From Clostridiales bacterium (GTDB lineage: Bacteria > Bacillota > Clostridia > Peptostreptococcales > Anaerovoracaceae): DNA of 64,000 nucleotides. Shown in pieces: positions 7,963-15,262 of the stretch; position 1 is the first letter of the stretch; each line of letters starts with the position of its first letter. The notes under the pieces are model-generated. The model was not told the origin of the DNA. It saw only the letters and a program-made list of their open reading frames with translations, and did not search any database. The stretch covers positions 1-64,000 of the forward strand of contig SVCU01000001.1 in the NCBI GenBank assembly GCA_015058215.1, in the 5' to 3' direction. The position numbers were made by a program, and so were the translations under genes.

Positions 7963-9900
7963 TCAGCGGGGAGTGCGGGGCCCGCGGCCGCGGCCTGCGG
8001 GCCGGGACGGCGCGCCGCCCTTCTTGCCTGCGGGGGCGGCGCCTCTCTGCCCTGCGGACGGGCCGCTTTTTTTAGGAGCGTCGCCCCGTCCTGCGGCCGG
8101 GCCGCCCAGCAGCACCGGAATGAGATCCTGGCGGCCGGCCGTTTCCAGGGCCTCCCGTACCAGGTTCCGGTTTTCTTTCTTATTGAAGTGGAGCAGGGCC
8201 CGCTGCATATGCTTGCGGCGCAGGTCCTTTTCCACGTAAACGTCTTTGCCCGTCAGCGGATCCAGGCCGGTGTAGTACATACAGGTGGCCAAAGTACCCG
8301 GTGTGGGGTAAAAATCCTGCACCTGATCCGGCACGAAACCGGTACGCTGCAGGTACAATGCCACTTCGATGGCATCCTCCAGAGTGGCACCGGGGTGCGA
8401 AGAGATCAGATAGGGGATCAGATACTGCTTCTTCCCCAGCTCCTGGTTGATGGCCCGGTACTTCTTGCTGAAGGCATCGAAGACCTTGGCGCTGGGCTTC
8501 CGCATGGCCCCCAGTACCCGGGGGCTGATGTGCTCGGGAGCCACTTTCAGGGTACCGCTGATATGATGCTCGCAGAGTTCCCGGAAGAAGGTATCGTCCT
8601 TATCGGCCATCAGATAGTCGAAACGGATGCCGGAGCGGATGAAGACCTTCTTCACCTTGGGCAGGCCGCGTACGGCGCGCAGCACGTCCAGATAGTCGCT
8701 GTGGTCGATGGTCATATTCTTGCAGGGCTCCGGATAGAGGCAATCCCGGGTGCGGCACACGCCCGCCTTTTTCTGCTTTTCGCAGGCGGGCTTATAGAAG
8801 TTGGCCGAAGGCCCGCCCACATCGTGGATGTAGCCTTTGAAATCGGGTTTCCGGATCAGGGCTTCCGCTTCTCTCACGATGGATTCTTTGCTGCGGCCCC
8901 GGACCTCCCGGCCCTGGTGATAGGTCAGCGCGCAGAAGGCACAGCCGCCGAAGCAGCCGCGGTTTGCGGTGATGCTGAACTTCACTTCCCGGATGGCGGG
9001 GACACCGCCCTGTTCCTCGTAGGACGGATGGTAGTCACCCTCGTAGGGCAGCTCGTAGACTTCGTCCAGTTCTTCGGTGGACAGGGGTTCCGCCGGCGGG
9101 TTCTGGATCACGGCCTGACTGCCGTAGAGTTCCGCCATGGGAACGCCGCTGATGTAATCGTTGTTGCGGTACTGCAAACGGAAGCTTTCCGCGTAAGCCG
9201 CCTTGGAGGAAGACACTTCTTCCCAGGGAGGAAGCACCACACCCTTGGGCCCCAGAGGGCCACCGGGAGAAGCCAGTTCTTCTGCGGTGATGCCGCGCGC
9301 ACGCCAGACGGTACCGGGGATCCAGCTGATGTCCTGGGCGGCGATGCCGCTGTCCAGGGCTTCCGCGATCTCCACCACAGCCCGTTCGCCCATGCCGTAG
9401 ATCAGAAGGTCGGCGCGGGAGTCCACGAGAATGGAGCGGCGCACCTTATCTTCCCAATAATCATAGTGCGCCATGCGCCGCAGGCTGGCTTCCAGACCGC
9501 CGATGACGATGGGCACATCCTTATAGGCTTCCCGGGCGCGGTTGCAGTAGACCATGACCGCACGGTCGGGGCGTTTTCCGGCAATGCCGCCGGGAGAATA
9601 GCTGTCTTCCTTGCGGCGATGCTTCATGACGGAGAAATGGTTCACCATGGAATCCACATTTCCGGAATTGATCAGAAAGGCCAGGCGGGGGCGGCCAAAC
9701 CGTTTGAAATCCTCTGCGCTGTGCCAGTCCGGCTGGGGCAGGATGGCAACCTTATAGCCGCGGCTTTCCAGCACGCGGCTGATGATGGCGGTGCCGAAGG
9801 AAGGGTGATCCACATAGGCATCACCGGTGACCAACACGAAGTCGGGCCGGTCCCAGCCCCGCTGCAGCATTTCTTCTCTTGTGATAGGAAGGAAGGCCAT
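7963..9900 (-). CDS. YgiQ-family radical SAM protein
   Basis: 645 aa. The radical SAM cluster motif CFGGCAFC (CxxxCxxC) sits about residue 318 after an N-terminal YgiQ domain (PDFVLVTGDAYVDHPSFG). The C-terminal region with PDQVQDFYPTPGT is also family-typical. Substrate unknown. The last ~45 residues are a Gly/Ala/Arg/Lys tail encoded by GC-rich hairpin DNA (7979-8043 and beyond), unlike the conserved body. Its ATG directly abuts the stop of the BMP-like gene (TAAATG), with AAAGGAG inside that gene's end, so the two are coupled. Confidence 0.9.
   Translation of the reverse strand: MAFLPITREEMLQRGWDRPDFVLVTGDAYVDHPSFGTAIISRVLESRGYKVAILPQPDWHSAEDFKRFGRPRLAFLINSGNVDSMVNHFSVMKHRRKEDSYSPGGIAGKRPDRAVMVYCNRAREAYKDVPIVIGGLEASLRRMAHYDYWEDKVRRSILVDSRADLLIYGMGERAVVEIAEALDSGIAAQDISWIPGTVWRARGITAEELASPGGPLGPKGVVLPPWEEVSSSKAAYAESFRLQYRNNDYISGVPMAELYGSQAVIQNPPAEPLSTEELDEVYELPYEGDYHPSYEEQGGVPAIREVKFSITANRGCFGGCAFCALTYHQGREVRGRSKESIVREAEALIRKPDFKGYIHDVGGPSANFYKPACEKQKKAGVCRTRDCLYPEPCKNMTIDHSDYLDVLRAVRGLPKVKKVFIRSGIRFDYLMADKDDTFFRELCEHHISGTLKVAPEHISPRVLGAMRKPSAKVFDAFSKKYRAINQELGKKQYLIPYLISSHPGATLEDAIEVALYLQRTGFVPDQVQDFYPTPGTLATCMYYTGLDPLTGKDVYVEKDLRRKHMQRALLHFNKKENRNLVREALETAGRQDLIPVLLGGPAAGRGDAPKKSGPSAGQRGAAPAGKKGGAPSRPAGRGRGPRTPR
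7979..8043. repeat. GC-rich hairpin pair in the ygiQ 3' end
   Basis: 7979-8003: GGCCCGC/GCGGGCC stem with an 11-nt loop. 8009-8043: GGCG(CG)CCGCCC/GGGCGGCGCC stem with a 2-nt bulge and a 13-nt loop. They encode the end of the basic Gly/Ala-rich tail. Confidence 0.6.
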
Positions 9901-10830
9901 TTAGTTTACTCCTTTGGGAACGACGAGGGTACCTGCTTTGATCTGTTCCGTGCACTGCGAAACCCGTTCCAGTGCAGCCGCATCGGCCTTACCGGCGAAA
10001 TCGGCATAGGTGACGCAGTCTTCTTTCACGCCGTAGGAAACCGTGCCGCCGGCAAATTCGCCCCGCAGGGCACTTTCGATCACCAATTGAACGGCAGCCC
10101 CATAGTTCTTCTGCACGCCGAAATCGCAGATGCTGCCGTCCGCGTAAGGAGATGCGGCGAAAAATACCTCTGCGCCGAACTTCTTCTGGGCAGCGATCAG
10201 GGCTGCGGCTTCATTTGCATCTGCGGAAAAACCGGCGTAGGACACCAGAACAGTGCCGTCGCTTTTCACAGACTGCAGACCGGCTTTGAATGCAGCTTCC
10301 TGGGCTTTCCCGAAAGCATCTTCTTCCGCCCCCACGAAGCCCGTAACAGCCTGTCCCCGGAACCCGGCCAGAACGCCGGCGAGGTAGGCACCTTCAAATT
10401 CGGCAAAGGTGACCCCCAGCAGATTGCTGCGGTTGCCAGAAGAACCGCCGGACTGTTCCAAAAGAAAAGCATCCAGCACGGCGAAGGAAACTTCGGGATA
10501 CTGCTTTGCTGCGGAAACGGCGGCCTCCGCAAGAACGGAACAGCCTGCCAGAACCAGATCCGGGCTTTCTGCGGCGGCAGCCAGAAGCTGCCCCTCCCGG
10601 TCTTCTTCGGATGCGGGCCGCAGCACCTGCACCGCCATGCCGAACTCTTCTTCGGCTGCGGTCAGCCCGGCCAGGGCTTCTTTACAGACCGGACAGGAGG
10701 CCTGTCCCTCTTCGCAGGTGACCAGGATCACCGTTTTATTTCTGCCCAGACGCTTCCCGGTCGGTTCGCCGCAGGCGGCGAGACTCAGCACCAGGGTCAG
10801 AGCCAACAGAATGGTCAGGAATTTTTTCAT
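9901..10830 (-). CDS. BMP-family substrate-binding lipoprotein
   Basis: 309 aa. Signal peptide with lipobox LAAC (Cys ~20). The rest resembles the basic membrane protein / Med family of periplasmic-binding-like proteins, including a pattern like LLGVTFAEFEGAYLAGVLAG. Family members bind nucleosides or act as receptors, usually beside ABC transporter genes; none is present, so the role is open. It is the first gene of the five-gene operon ending at thiN. GGAGG precedes the ATG at 10830. Confidence 0.8.
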   Translation of the reverse strand: MKKFLTILLALTLVLSLAACGEPTGKRLGRNKTVILVTCEEGQASCPVCKEALAGLTAAEEEFGMAVQVLRPASEEDREGQLLAAAAESPDLVLAGCSVLAEAAVSAAKQYPEVSFAVLDAFLLEQSGGSSGNRSNLLGVTFAEFEGAYLAGVLAGFRGQAVTGFVGAEEDAFGKAQEAAFKAGLQSVKSDGTVLVSYAGFSADANEAAALIAAQKKFGAEVFFAASPYADGSICDFGVQKNYGAAVQLVIESALRGEFAGGTVSYGVKEDCVTYADFAGKADAAALERVSQCTEQIKAGTLVVPKGVN

Positions 10831-10888
10831 GTACGTCCTCCGAAAGTCTATTGGGAACCGGCAGCAGGCCGGAAATTCTCTACCCTAT

Positions 10889-10917
10889 ATTATACCATTG
10901 CCAGACTATTTTGTGAA
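10889..10917 (-). promoter_or_regulatory. Promoter of the BMP-ygiQ-mod-yitT-thiN operon
   Basis: -35 TTCACA (10912-10917), 17-nt spacer, -10 TATAAT (10889-10894), preceded by ATGG. Confidence 0.7.
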
Positions 10918-10936
10918 GTGAAAAAGTGGGAAGATT

Positions 10937-10969
10937 GGGCGCCGCCAGGCCATAAATTCGGCGGCACCC
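10937..10969. repeat. Intergenic GC-rich hairpin with 13-nt loop
   Basis: GGGCGCCGCC / GGCGGCACCC stem with one mismatch and a 13-nt loop AGGCCATAAATTC. Same style as the hairpins inside maf and the methyltransferase gene. Confidence 0.6.
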
Positions 10970-10976
10970 CTCCACG

Positions 10977-11010
10977 CAAAAGGGACCCCGGCATGGCTCA
11001 CCGGGGTCCC
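10977..11010 (-). terminator. Terminator of the CAP-domain gene
   Basis: GGGACCCCGG/CCGGGGTCCC stem (10982-11010) followed on the minus strand by TTTT. Confidence 0.8.
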
Positions 11011-11063
11011 TTCTTCGGACCTGGAACTGTTCTTCAGGGGTTCCGGGCTTCTGCGCCCGGAAC

Positions 11064-11825
11064 TTACGGTTTCAGAAACATCTGTACCCAGTAAGCGGTG
11101 CCGTGTTCATCCACGGCATAGCCCACGCCAAGATGGGTAAAGCTGCTGTTTAAAATGTTGGCCCGGTGACCTTCGGAATTCATCCAGCCGGTCATCACGG
11201 AATCCGCATCGGGGTAGCCCTTGGCGATGTTTTCGGCGGCAGCACTGAACGTGATGCCGAAGGAATGCATCTGGTCAAAGGGCGAGCCGTAGGTCGGCGA
11301 TGTATGGGAAAAATACCCGTTCTTCGCCATGTCTTCGGCCTTCGCCCGGGCTGCACGGGAAAGCTCGTCAGAAAGGGTCAGGGAAGCCAGGCCGGCTTCG
11401 GCTCGCTCCTCATTGACAAGCCGGAGGATCTGACCCGGGACAGCCTCACCTGCGGCTCCGTTGTCGGAATCGGTATTGGGATCGTTGTTGGATGGTGTGT
11501 CGGAATCGGTGTTGGAATCGTTATCGGATGGTGTGTCGGAATCGGTGTTGGAATCGTTATCGGATGGTGTGTCGGAATCGGTGCTGGGATCGTTATCGGG
11601 GAGGGTGCTGCCGGTGCCGTCTCCGGTACACAGTGCCCGGAGCTGGGCGATCAGTTCGGAGAGAGAACGGATTCCGGGGCGAACATGATGCGCGAGGGTT
11701 TGCTGGAAACAAGCTGCGGCCTCCCGGCGGTCCGGCCCCTGCGAAGCGGCATACGCCGTTCCGGCGGGCAGAATCATGGCCAGGATCAGGCACAGCGAAA
11801 GGATGGTTCGGATTGCTTTCTTCAT
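11064..11825 (-). CDS. Secreted CAP/SCP-domain protein with repeat linker
   Basis: 253 aa. A signal peptide (MKKAIRTILSL...AYA) is followed by a short helical region, an acidic linker at ~65-120 built from SDTPSDNDSNTD-type repeats, and a C-terminal CAP domain (LRLVNEERAEAGL, GYFSHTSP, AENIAKGY, GWMNSEGHRANIL). The conserved His and Glu of bacterial CAP proteins are present. Such proteins are common around clostridial cell walls and spores; biochemical role unclear. ATG 11825 follows AAGGAG; an upstream in-frame ATG lacks an RBS. Confidence 0.85.
   Translation of the reverse strand: MKKAIRTILSLCLILAMILPAGTAYAASQGPDRREAAACFQQTLAHHVRPGIRSLSELIAQLRALCTGDGTGSTLPDNDPSTDSDTPSDNDSNTDSDTPSDNDSNTDSDTPSNNDPNTDSDNGAAGEAVPGQILRLVNEERAEAGLASLTLSDELSRAARAKAEDMAKNGYFSHTSPTYGSPFDQMHSFGITFSAAAENIAKGYPDADSVMTGWMNSEGHRANILNSSFTHLGVGYAVDEHGTAYWVQMFLKP
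11462..11600. repeat. 36-bp tandem repeats, ~3-4 copies, in the CAP gene
   Basis: A 36-bp unit (GGTGTGTCGGAATCGGTGTT...) repeats with near identity in the middle copies and divergence at the edges. It encodes the 12-residue linker unit. Copy number may vary by slippage. Confidence 0.85.
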
Positions 11826-11902
11826 TGGTTCGTTCTCCTTGGGATCTCGCAGTTCCAAGTTCGCACAGAGACCTTCGGCCCCTCGGGGGCACTCTCGGTC
11901 AC

Positions 11903-11942
11903 AAAAAAATTATAGCGGCTTTCTTTCAAAAAGAAAACCGCT
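11903..11942 (-). terminator. Terminator of the small P-loop gene
   Basis: AGCGG..TTTCTTT / AAGAAAA.CCGCT hairpin (11914-11942) followed on the minus strand by an AT-rich run with T7. Confidence 0.7.
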
Positions 11943-11976
11943 AAAATATTTCCAATTTGGAATTGGCCCCTGCCGA

Positions 11977-12396
11977 TTAGTTCAGCACTTCGAAGCCCTG
12001 GATGCTGTCGCCCAGTTCTTCCTTGTCTGCGCTCAGGCTGACTACGAAATCCACATCGTGAACTTCGGAGATCTTTGCCAGCTTCTGCAGGAATTCTTTG
12101 ATATCGCTGATTTCAACGTTCTCGTACTTCAGGATGCTGTCCATGAAAATAACATCCAGATCGTGGTCGGAACTGATGATACCGTAAATGAAACCGATGA
12201 ATTCATTTACGCTGGTGACATATTCGTAGTCTTCCATGCTGACGACACGAATGCGATATTTGAGATCATACATCAGACGATGATCTTTATTGATGTATAC
12301 GGTGCTGCCCTCGCTGACCTGAACGTGATCGTTGGCCATCTGGATCATTGCTTTCGTCTTACCGGCGCCTTTACGCCCTACCATTAACTTTACCAA
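11977..12396 (-). CDS. Small P-loop NTPase, function unknown
   Basis: 139 aa. The Walker A motif GRKGAGKT is at residues 7-14; a plausible Walker B is VIFMDS around 88-93. It is too short for a complete PilT or AAA protein. Similar clostridial proteins are sometimes labelled PilT-like, but nothing here supports a pilus role. Translation likely starts at TTG 12396, 8 nt after AGGAGG. The gene stands alone between its own promoter and terminator. ATP or GTP binding is likely; function not assigned. Confidence 0.7.
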   Translation of the reverse strand: MVKLMVGRKGAGKTKAMIQMANDHVQVSEGSTVYINKDHRLMYDLKYRIRVVSMEDYEYVTSVNEFIGFIYGIISSDHDLDVIFMDSILKYENVEISDIKEFLQKLAKISEVHDVDFVVSLSADKEELGDSIQGFEVLN

Positions 12397-12456
12397 AGGA
12401 ATCGCCTCCTCTTAATTCTGTCGGGTGTGTTACGGAATCCTCCGTCCCGCAGGTCT

Positions 12457-12486
12457 ATTATACACTATTTGATACCCGTTCAGCAA
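12457..12486 (-). promoter_or_regulatory. Promoter of the small P-loop gene
   Basis: -35 TTGCTG (12481-12486), 18-nt spacer, -10 TATAAT (12457-12462). Confidence 0.65.
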
Positions 12487-12566
12487 GGAGAAAAACACAG
12501 GTTTCCCTCCAACCACAGGAATTTTTCACATAAATGGAGATTTTTCCGCCTTTTTGGACGGCCCAC

Positions 12567-13568
12567 CTACTTTCGGAGCAATTTCTGATAGGCATACCGC
12601 AGGGTGCCGTCATCCACGGTAACGATGCCGCAGTAGGTATATCCCATCTTTTCGATCAGCTTCTGCATAGGGATGTTATCCGCATGGGTATCGATGCGCA
12701 GATTGTCGATCTGGGTCTCGCACCATTCCATGGCGAATTTGGCAGCACCGTTCCGTCTGCCGCCGGTGGCCACCTTGTGGATCACGCCGTAGGGGCCGGG
12801 AGCCAGCCAGGCACCGTCGATCCGGGCATAATTGGGGTCGGGGTCTTCGCCGGTCCACAGAGAGAATTCCGCCTCAATGGTTTCCCGGCCTTCGCTGTCC
12901 ACGGACACCACCGAATAACTGGTACCGGTCTCGATATCTTTGATAATGGCAGCGTCCGAAGGACGGCCGTCGCCCCACTGGCTGGGGTTGCCGTTGGCTT
13001 TCATGAATTCACGGGCCGTCCGGTACATCTCCAGCACCACGGGCAGGTCTTCTTTTGTGGTTTTTCGAACAGTAAACATGGTTTCCTCCTTGAGCCAGCT
13101 GTTTCCTTCTTCACGGCTGCGGAAAATGTGGATTTCCCGGCCCTCGCTGTAGTTCTGCAGAAGCCGCAGGATCTCCGGCTTCTGCTCCCGTTCAAAGTTC
13201 AGGATCCAGTCCCGAAATTCGGGATCCATTTCCGTTTCTACCCAGGGCAGATCCGGCCGTGCAGTGCCGATGCGCGCCTCCGCGCTGTTCAGGCAAAGCT
13301 CCTGCGGGTAATCCAGAAAGATCACCGTATCGCAGGCCCGGATGCGTGGCTCCATGGTGCGCAGGAAATTGCCGTCGATGATCCACCGGCCCTCTTCCAG
13401 AAGAAGTGCCAGTGCTTCATCAAATTCCTCACGGCTGACGACAGTGCGGTCCGGCTTCCACCACAGCCGATCCAGGTAATGCAGCGGCAGCCCCGTCCTT
13501 TTCTGCAGCTTCCGGGCAAAGGTGCTTTTGCCCGCCCCGGGGCATCCAACGATCAAAACCCGCTTCAT
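12567..13568 (-). CDS. P-loop kinase fused in frame to a GNAT acetyltransferase
   Basis: 333 aa with no stop between two domains. Residues 1-163 are a P-loop nucleotide/adenylate-kinase-like domain: Walker A GCPGAGKS (8-15), YLDRLWWKPDRT, and an arginine-containing lid region. Residues 164-333 are a GNAT domain with the GxxNGAAKFAMEW acetyl-CoA region and DTHADNIPMQKLIEKMGY. At the junction sits AAGGAGG followed by ATG 13079, a complete internal start for the GNAT alone. So the locus may make a fusion, a free acetyltransferase, or both. Start ATG 13568 follows AGGAGGT. Substrates unknown. Confidence 0.75.
   Translation of the reverse strand: MKRVLIVGCPGAGKSTFARKLQKRTGLPLHYLDRLWWKPDRTVVSREEFDEALALLLEEGRWIIDGNFLRTMEPRIRACDTVIFLDYPQELCLNSAEARIGTARPDLPWVETEMDPEFRDWILNFEREQKPEILRLLQNYSEGREIHIFRSREEGNSWLKEETMFTVRKTTKEDLPVVLEMYRTAREFMKANGNPSQWGDGRPSDAAIIKDIETGTSYSVVSVDSEGRETIEAEFSLWTGEDPDPNYARIDGAWLAPGPYGVIHKVATGGRRNGAAKFAMEWCETQIDNLRIDTHADNIPMQKLIEKMGYTYCGIVTVDDGTLRYAYQKLLRK
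13077..13092 (-). promoter_or_regulatory. Internal ribosome binding site and start for the GNAT domain
   Basis: AAGGAGGAAACC then ATG (13079), in frame within the kinase-GNAT reading frame. A 170-aa acetyltransferase could start here. Confidence 0.6.
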
Positions 13569-13599
13569 CTGCTGCACCTCCTGTACTTTCTTGAGCCCC

Positions 13600-13628
13600 A
13601 TTATACCGGAATCTGCCATTTTTTGCAA
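13600..13628 (-). promoter_or_regulatory. Promoter of the kinase-GNAT gene
   Basis: -35 TTGCAA (13623-13628), 17-nt spacer, perfect -10 TATAAT (13600-13605). Confidence 0.75.
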
Positions 13629-13646
13629 GCCCCGCAGTGTCGTCCC

Positions 13647-13676
13647 TTGCACAACACCACCCTTCCGTGCTATACT
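13647..13676 (+). promoter_or_regulatory. Promoter of the HAD phosphatase gene
   Basis: TTGCAC (13647-13652), 18-nt spacer, extended -10 TGCTATACT with TATACT at 13671-13676. Confidence 0.65.
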
Positions 13677-13745
13677 GAAACCACTGAACTGCGGGCACAA
13701 TACGCACCGCACCCATCGCCAATTTGCAATACACAGGAGAACAGT

Positions 13746-14456
13746 ATGTACGATATCGTTTTGTTTGACCTGGACGGCACCCTCACCGATTCCGCTCCCG
13801 GCATCACCAATTCCGTAGCCTACGCCCTGCAGCACTGGGGCATCGAAGTGGAAGATAAAAGCCAGCTGCGTCCCTTCATCGGCCCTCCCCTGCGGGAATC
13901 CTTCCAGAAATTCTACGGCTTCAGCGAAGAAGACGCAGAGCTGGCGGTAAAGTATTACCGGGAAGTCTTCAGCGTAAAGGGGCTCTTTGAAAACAGCGTC
14001 TACGAGGGCATCCCTGAACTTCTGGAAAAAATCAAAGCCAGCGGCCGCAAGATCGTGCTGGCCACCTCCAAGCCGGAAGTCTTCGCCGTCCGCATTCTGG
14101 AGCACTTCGGTCTGGCCCCCTATTTCGACCTGACCGCCGGAGCCGTCATGGATGGCACCCGGGACAGCAAGGCCTCCGTCATCACCTATGCACTGCAGCA
14201 GTTCGGCCTCACCGCAGAAGCCCTGGCCGCAGAAGCCGGTATTCCCGCCGACTCTCCGGAAGCCGCCGCCCTGCTGGATGCGGCCAAAGAAAAGGTCATC
14301 ATGGTGGGCGACCGGGAACACGACGTTCTGGGCGCTGCCGAAAACGACCTCGCCTGCATCGGTGTCCTCTACGGCTTCGGCGACCGCGCCGAGCTGGAAG
14401 CCGCCGGCGCCAAATACATCGCGGAAACCCCTGCAGACATTCTGCAGTATCTGTAA
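13746..14456 (+). CDS. HAD-superfamily phosphatase, phosphoglycolate phosphatase-like
   Basis: 236 aa. HAD motif I FDLDGTLTDS (nucleophile and acid/base Asp), motif II ATSKPE, motif III Lys in the DSKASV region and motif IV MVGDREHD are all present. A small helical cap (GVE...SFQKFYGF) marks the Gph/PGMB-like group. A ~20-residue Ala-rich stretch (AEAGIPADSPEAAALLDAAK) before motif IV is longer than usual. ATG 13746 follows CAGGAGAA. The gene is divergent from the kinase-GNAT gene. Substrate could be phosphoglycolate or another small phosphate ester. Confidence 0.85.
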   Translation: MYDIVLFDLDGTLTDSAPGITNSVAYALQHWGIEVEDKSQLRPFIGPPLRESFQKFYGFSEEDAELAVKYYREVFSVKGLFENSVYEGIPELLEKIKASGRKIVLATSKPEVFAVRILEHFGLAPYFDLTAGAVMDGTRDSKASVITYALQQFGLTAEALAAEAGIPADSPEAAALLDAAKEKVIMVGDREHDVLGAAENDLACIGVLYGFGDRAELEAAGAKYIAETPADILQYL

Positions 14457-14474
14457 ACACAACCCTACTCGTTC

Positions 14475-14505
14475 CAACAAAAAAGCGCCCCGCAGGGGCG
14501 CTTTT
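14475..14505. terminator. Bidirectional terminator
   Basis: AAAAGCGCCCC-GCA-GGGGCGCTTTT stem with A-rich and T-rich flanks; serves the HAD gene (plus) and the membrane-anchored protein gene (minus). Confidence 0.85.
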
Positions 14506-14516
14506 CGATTGGTCTT

Positions 14517-14975
14517 TTATAATTCCAAGCAATACTGAAGCAGGTTCATTGTGACTTCCGGGACCTGATGATAGATCCGCACCCACTGCACAAATGGAGG
14601 CTCCGGTATTTTTATCGTTGATGTCAGGTTGCTTTCTACCATACCATGATACCGGTTTCGATACGAACGGAAGGAATCTTTTCCCGCAGGCTTCACTCTA
14701 AGGTATGTATAGATTTCTCCGCCTATGATCCCGCCTTCAAACAGATTTCGTTCAACGATTTCTACAGGACATGTCTCAATTTCCGCAACACAGGCCATCA
14801 CCAAATATTTATTCAGCGGGTTCTTTATTTCCACTGTTTCATCCTGATGACCGGAAACGTGAATGATTTGCACTTCGTCACCCCACGTTGCAATTGCACA
14901 GTATGTAAAGGCAAAAAGAAACAGGAACACCAAAATTCCGGCCGGGATCAAGATCCATTTCAACTTTTTCTGCAT
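14517..14975 (-). CDS. Membrane-anchored protein of unknown function
   Basis: 152 aa. A basic N-terminus is followed by one transmembrane segment (WILIPAGILVFLFLFAFTYC) and a ~120-residue domain that should lie outside. No family recognised. ATG 14975 follows AAAGGACGG; the frame extends upstream without a better RBS. Base composition is more AT-rich than the neighbours, like the lipoprotein genes at 86-1180 and 18080-18847. It stands alone. Confidence 0.6.
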   Translation of the reverse strand: MQKKLKWILIPAGILVFLFLFAFTYCAIATWGDEVQIIHVSGHQDETVEIKNPLNKYLVMACVAEIETCPVEIVERNLFEGGIIGGEIYTYLRVKPAGKDSFRSYRNRYHGMVESNLTSTIKIPEPPFVQWVRIYHQVPEVTMNLLQYCLEL

Positions 14976-15090
14976 ACGGTTCACCGTCCTTTCTTGCCTA
15001 TAGTTTACCATATCCCCCCCTGTTTTCCATTTCATTCCGGTTACAGAGTGAATACGGTTTCATTATAAACGAGACGGAGTCAAGGCGGCT

Positions 15091-15205
15091 CTTTGTTTTC
15101 CTTTTCGGGTGGCAGGAGGGCGGCAGACAGGGGGCGGCAAATTTTTGAGGAAAACGGTTGCGGCCATCCGGTTTGCCGCCCTCCTGCCACCGCAACCGCA
15201 AAACA
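15091..15205. repeat. Long intergenic foldback (18-bp perfect arms)
   Basis: GGTGGCAGGAGGGCGGCA (15108-15125) is matched by its exact inverse at 15174-15191, separated by 48 bp. Pairing extends imperfectly outwards (CTTTGTTTT against AAAACAAAAG), to about 115 bp in total. Inside, GGCGGCAAA (15133-15141) also pairs with TTTGCCGCC (15172-15180), so two folds compete. No ORF; it looks like a non-coding palindromic repeat element. Confidence 0.75.
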
Positions 15206-15229
15206 AAAGGCACCCTTGCGGGTGCCTTT
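15200..15229 (-). terminator. rny terminator
   Basis: AAAGGCACCC/GGGTGCCTTT stem with a short loop; on the minus strand it is followed by TTGTTTTG. Confidence 0.75.
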
Positions 15230-15262
15230 GCTGTATCGATTCAATATTGTAATTGATCCAAA

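Noticed and set aside
4889-10830. TPP riboswitch upstream of thiN
   Set aside because: No thi-box was seen before thiN or at the head of the operon, and thiN overlaps yitT.
6457-11094. A 1545-codon open frame on the plus strand
   Set aside because: It is the antisense shadow of yitT, mod, ygiQ and the BMP gene, all of which have recognisable families, RBSs and operon spacing. GC-rich codon use leaves opposite frames open.
11462-11600. CRISPR-like array
   Set aside because: The 36-bp units are contiguous without spacers and encode an in-frame linker; it is a coding tandem repeat.
13569-14480. N-terminal extension of the kinase-GNAT frame
   Set aside because: It is antisense to the HAD gene and lies upstream of the perfect promoter at 13600-13628. 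The ATG at 13568 has a good RBS.
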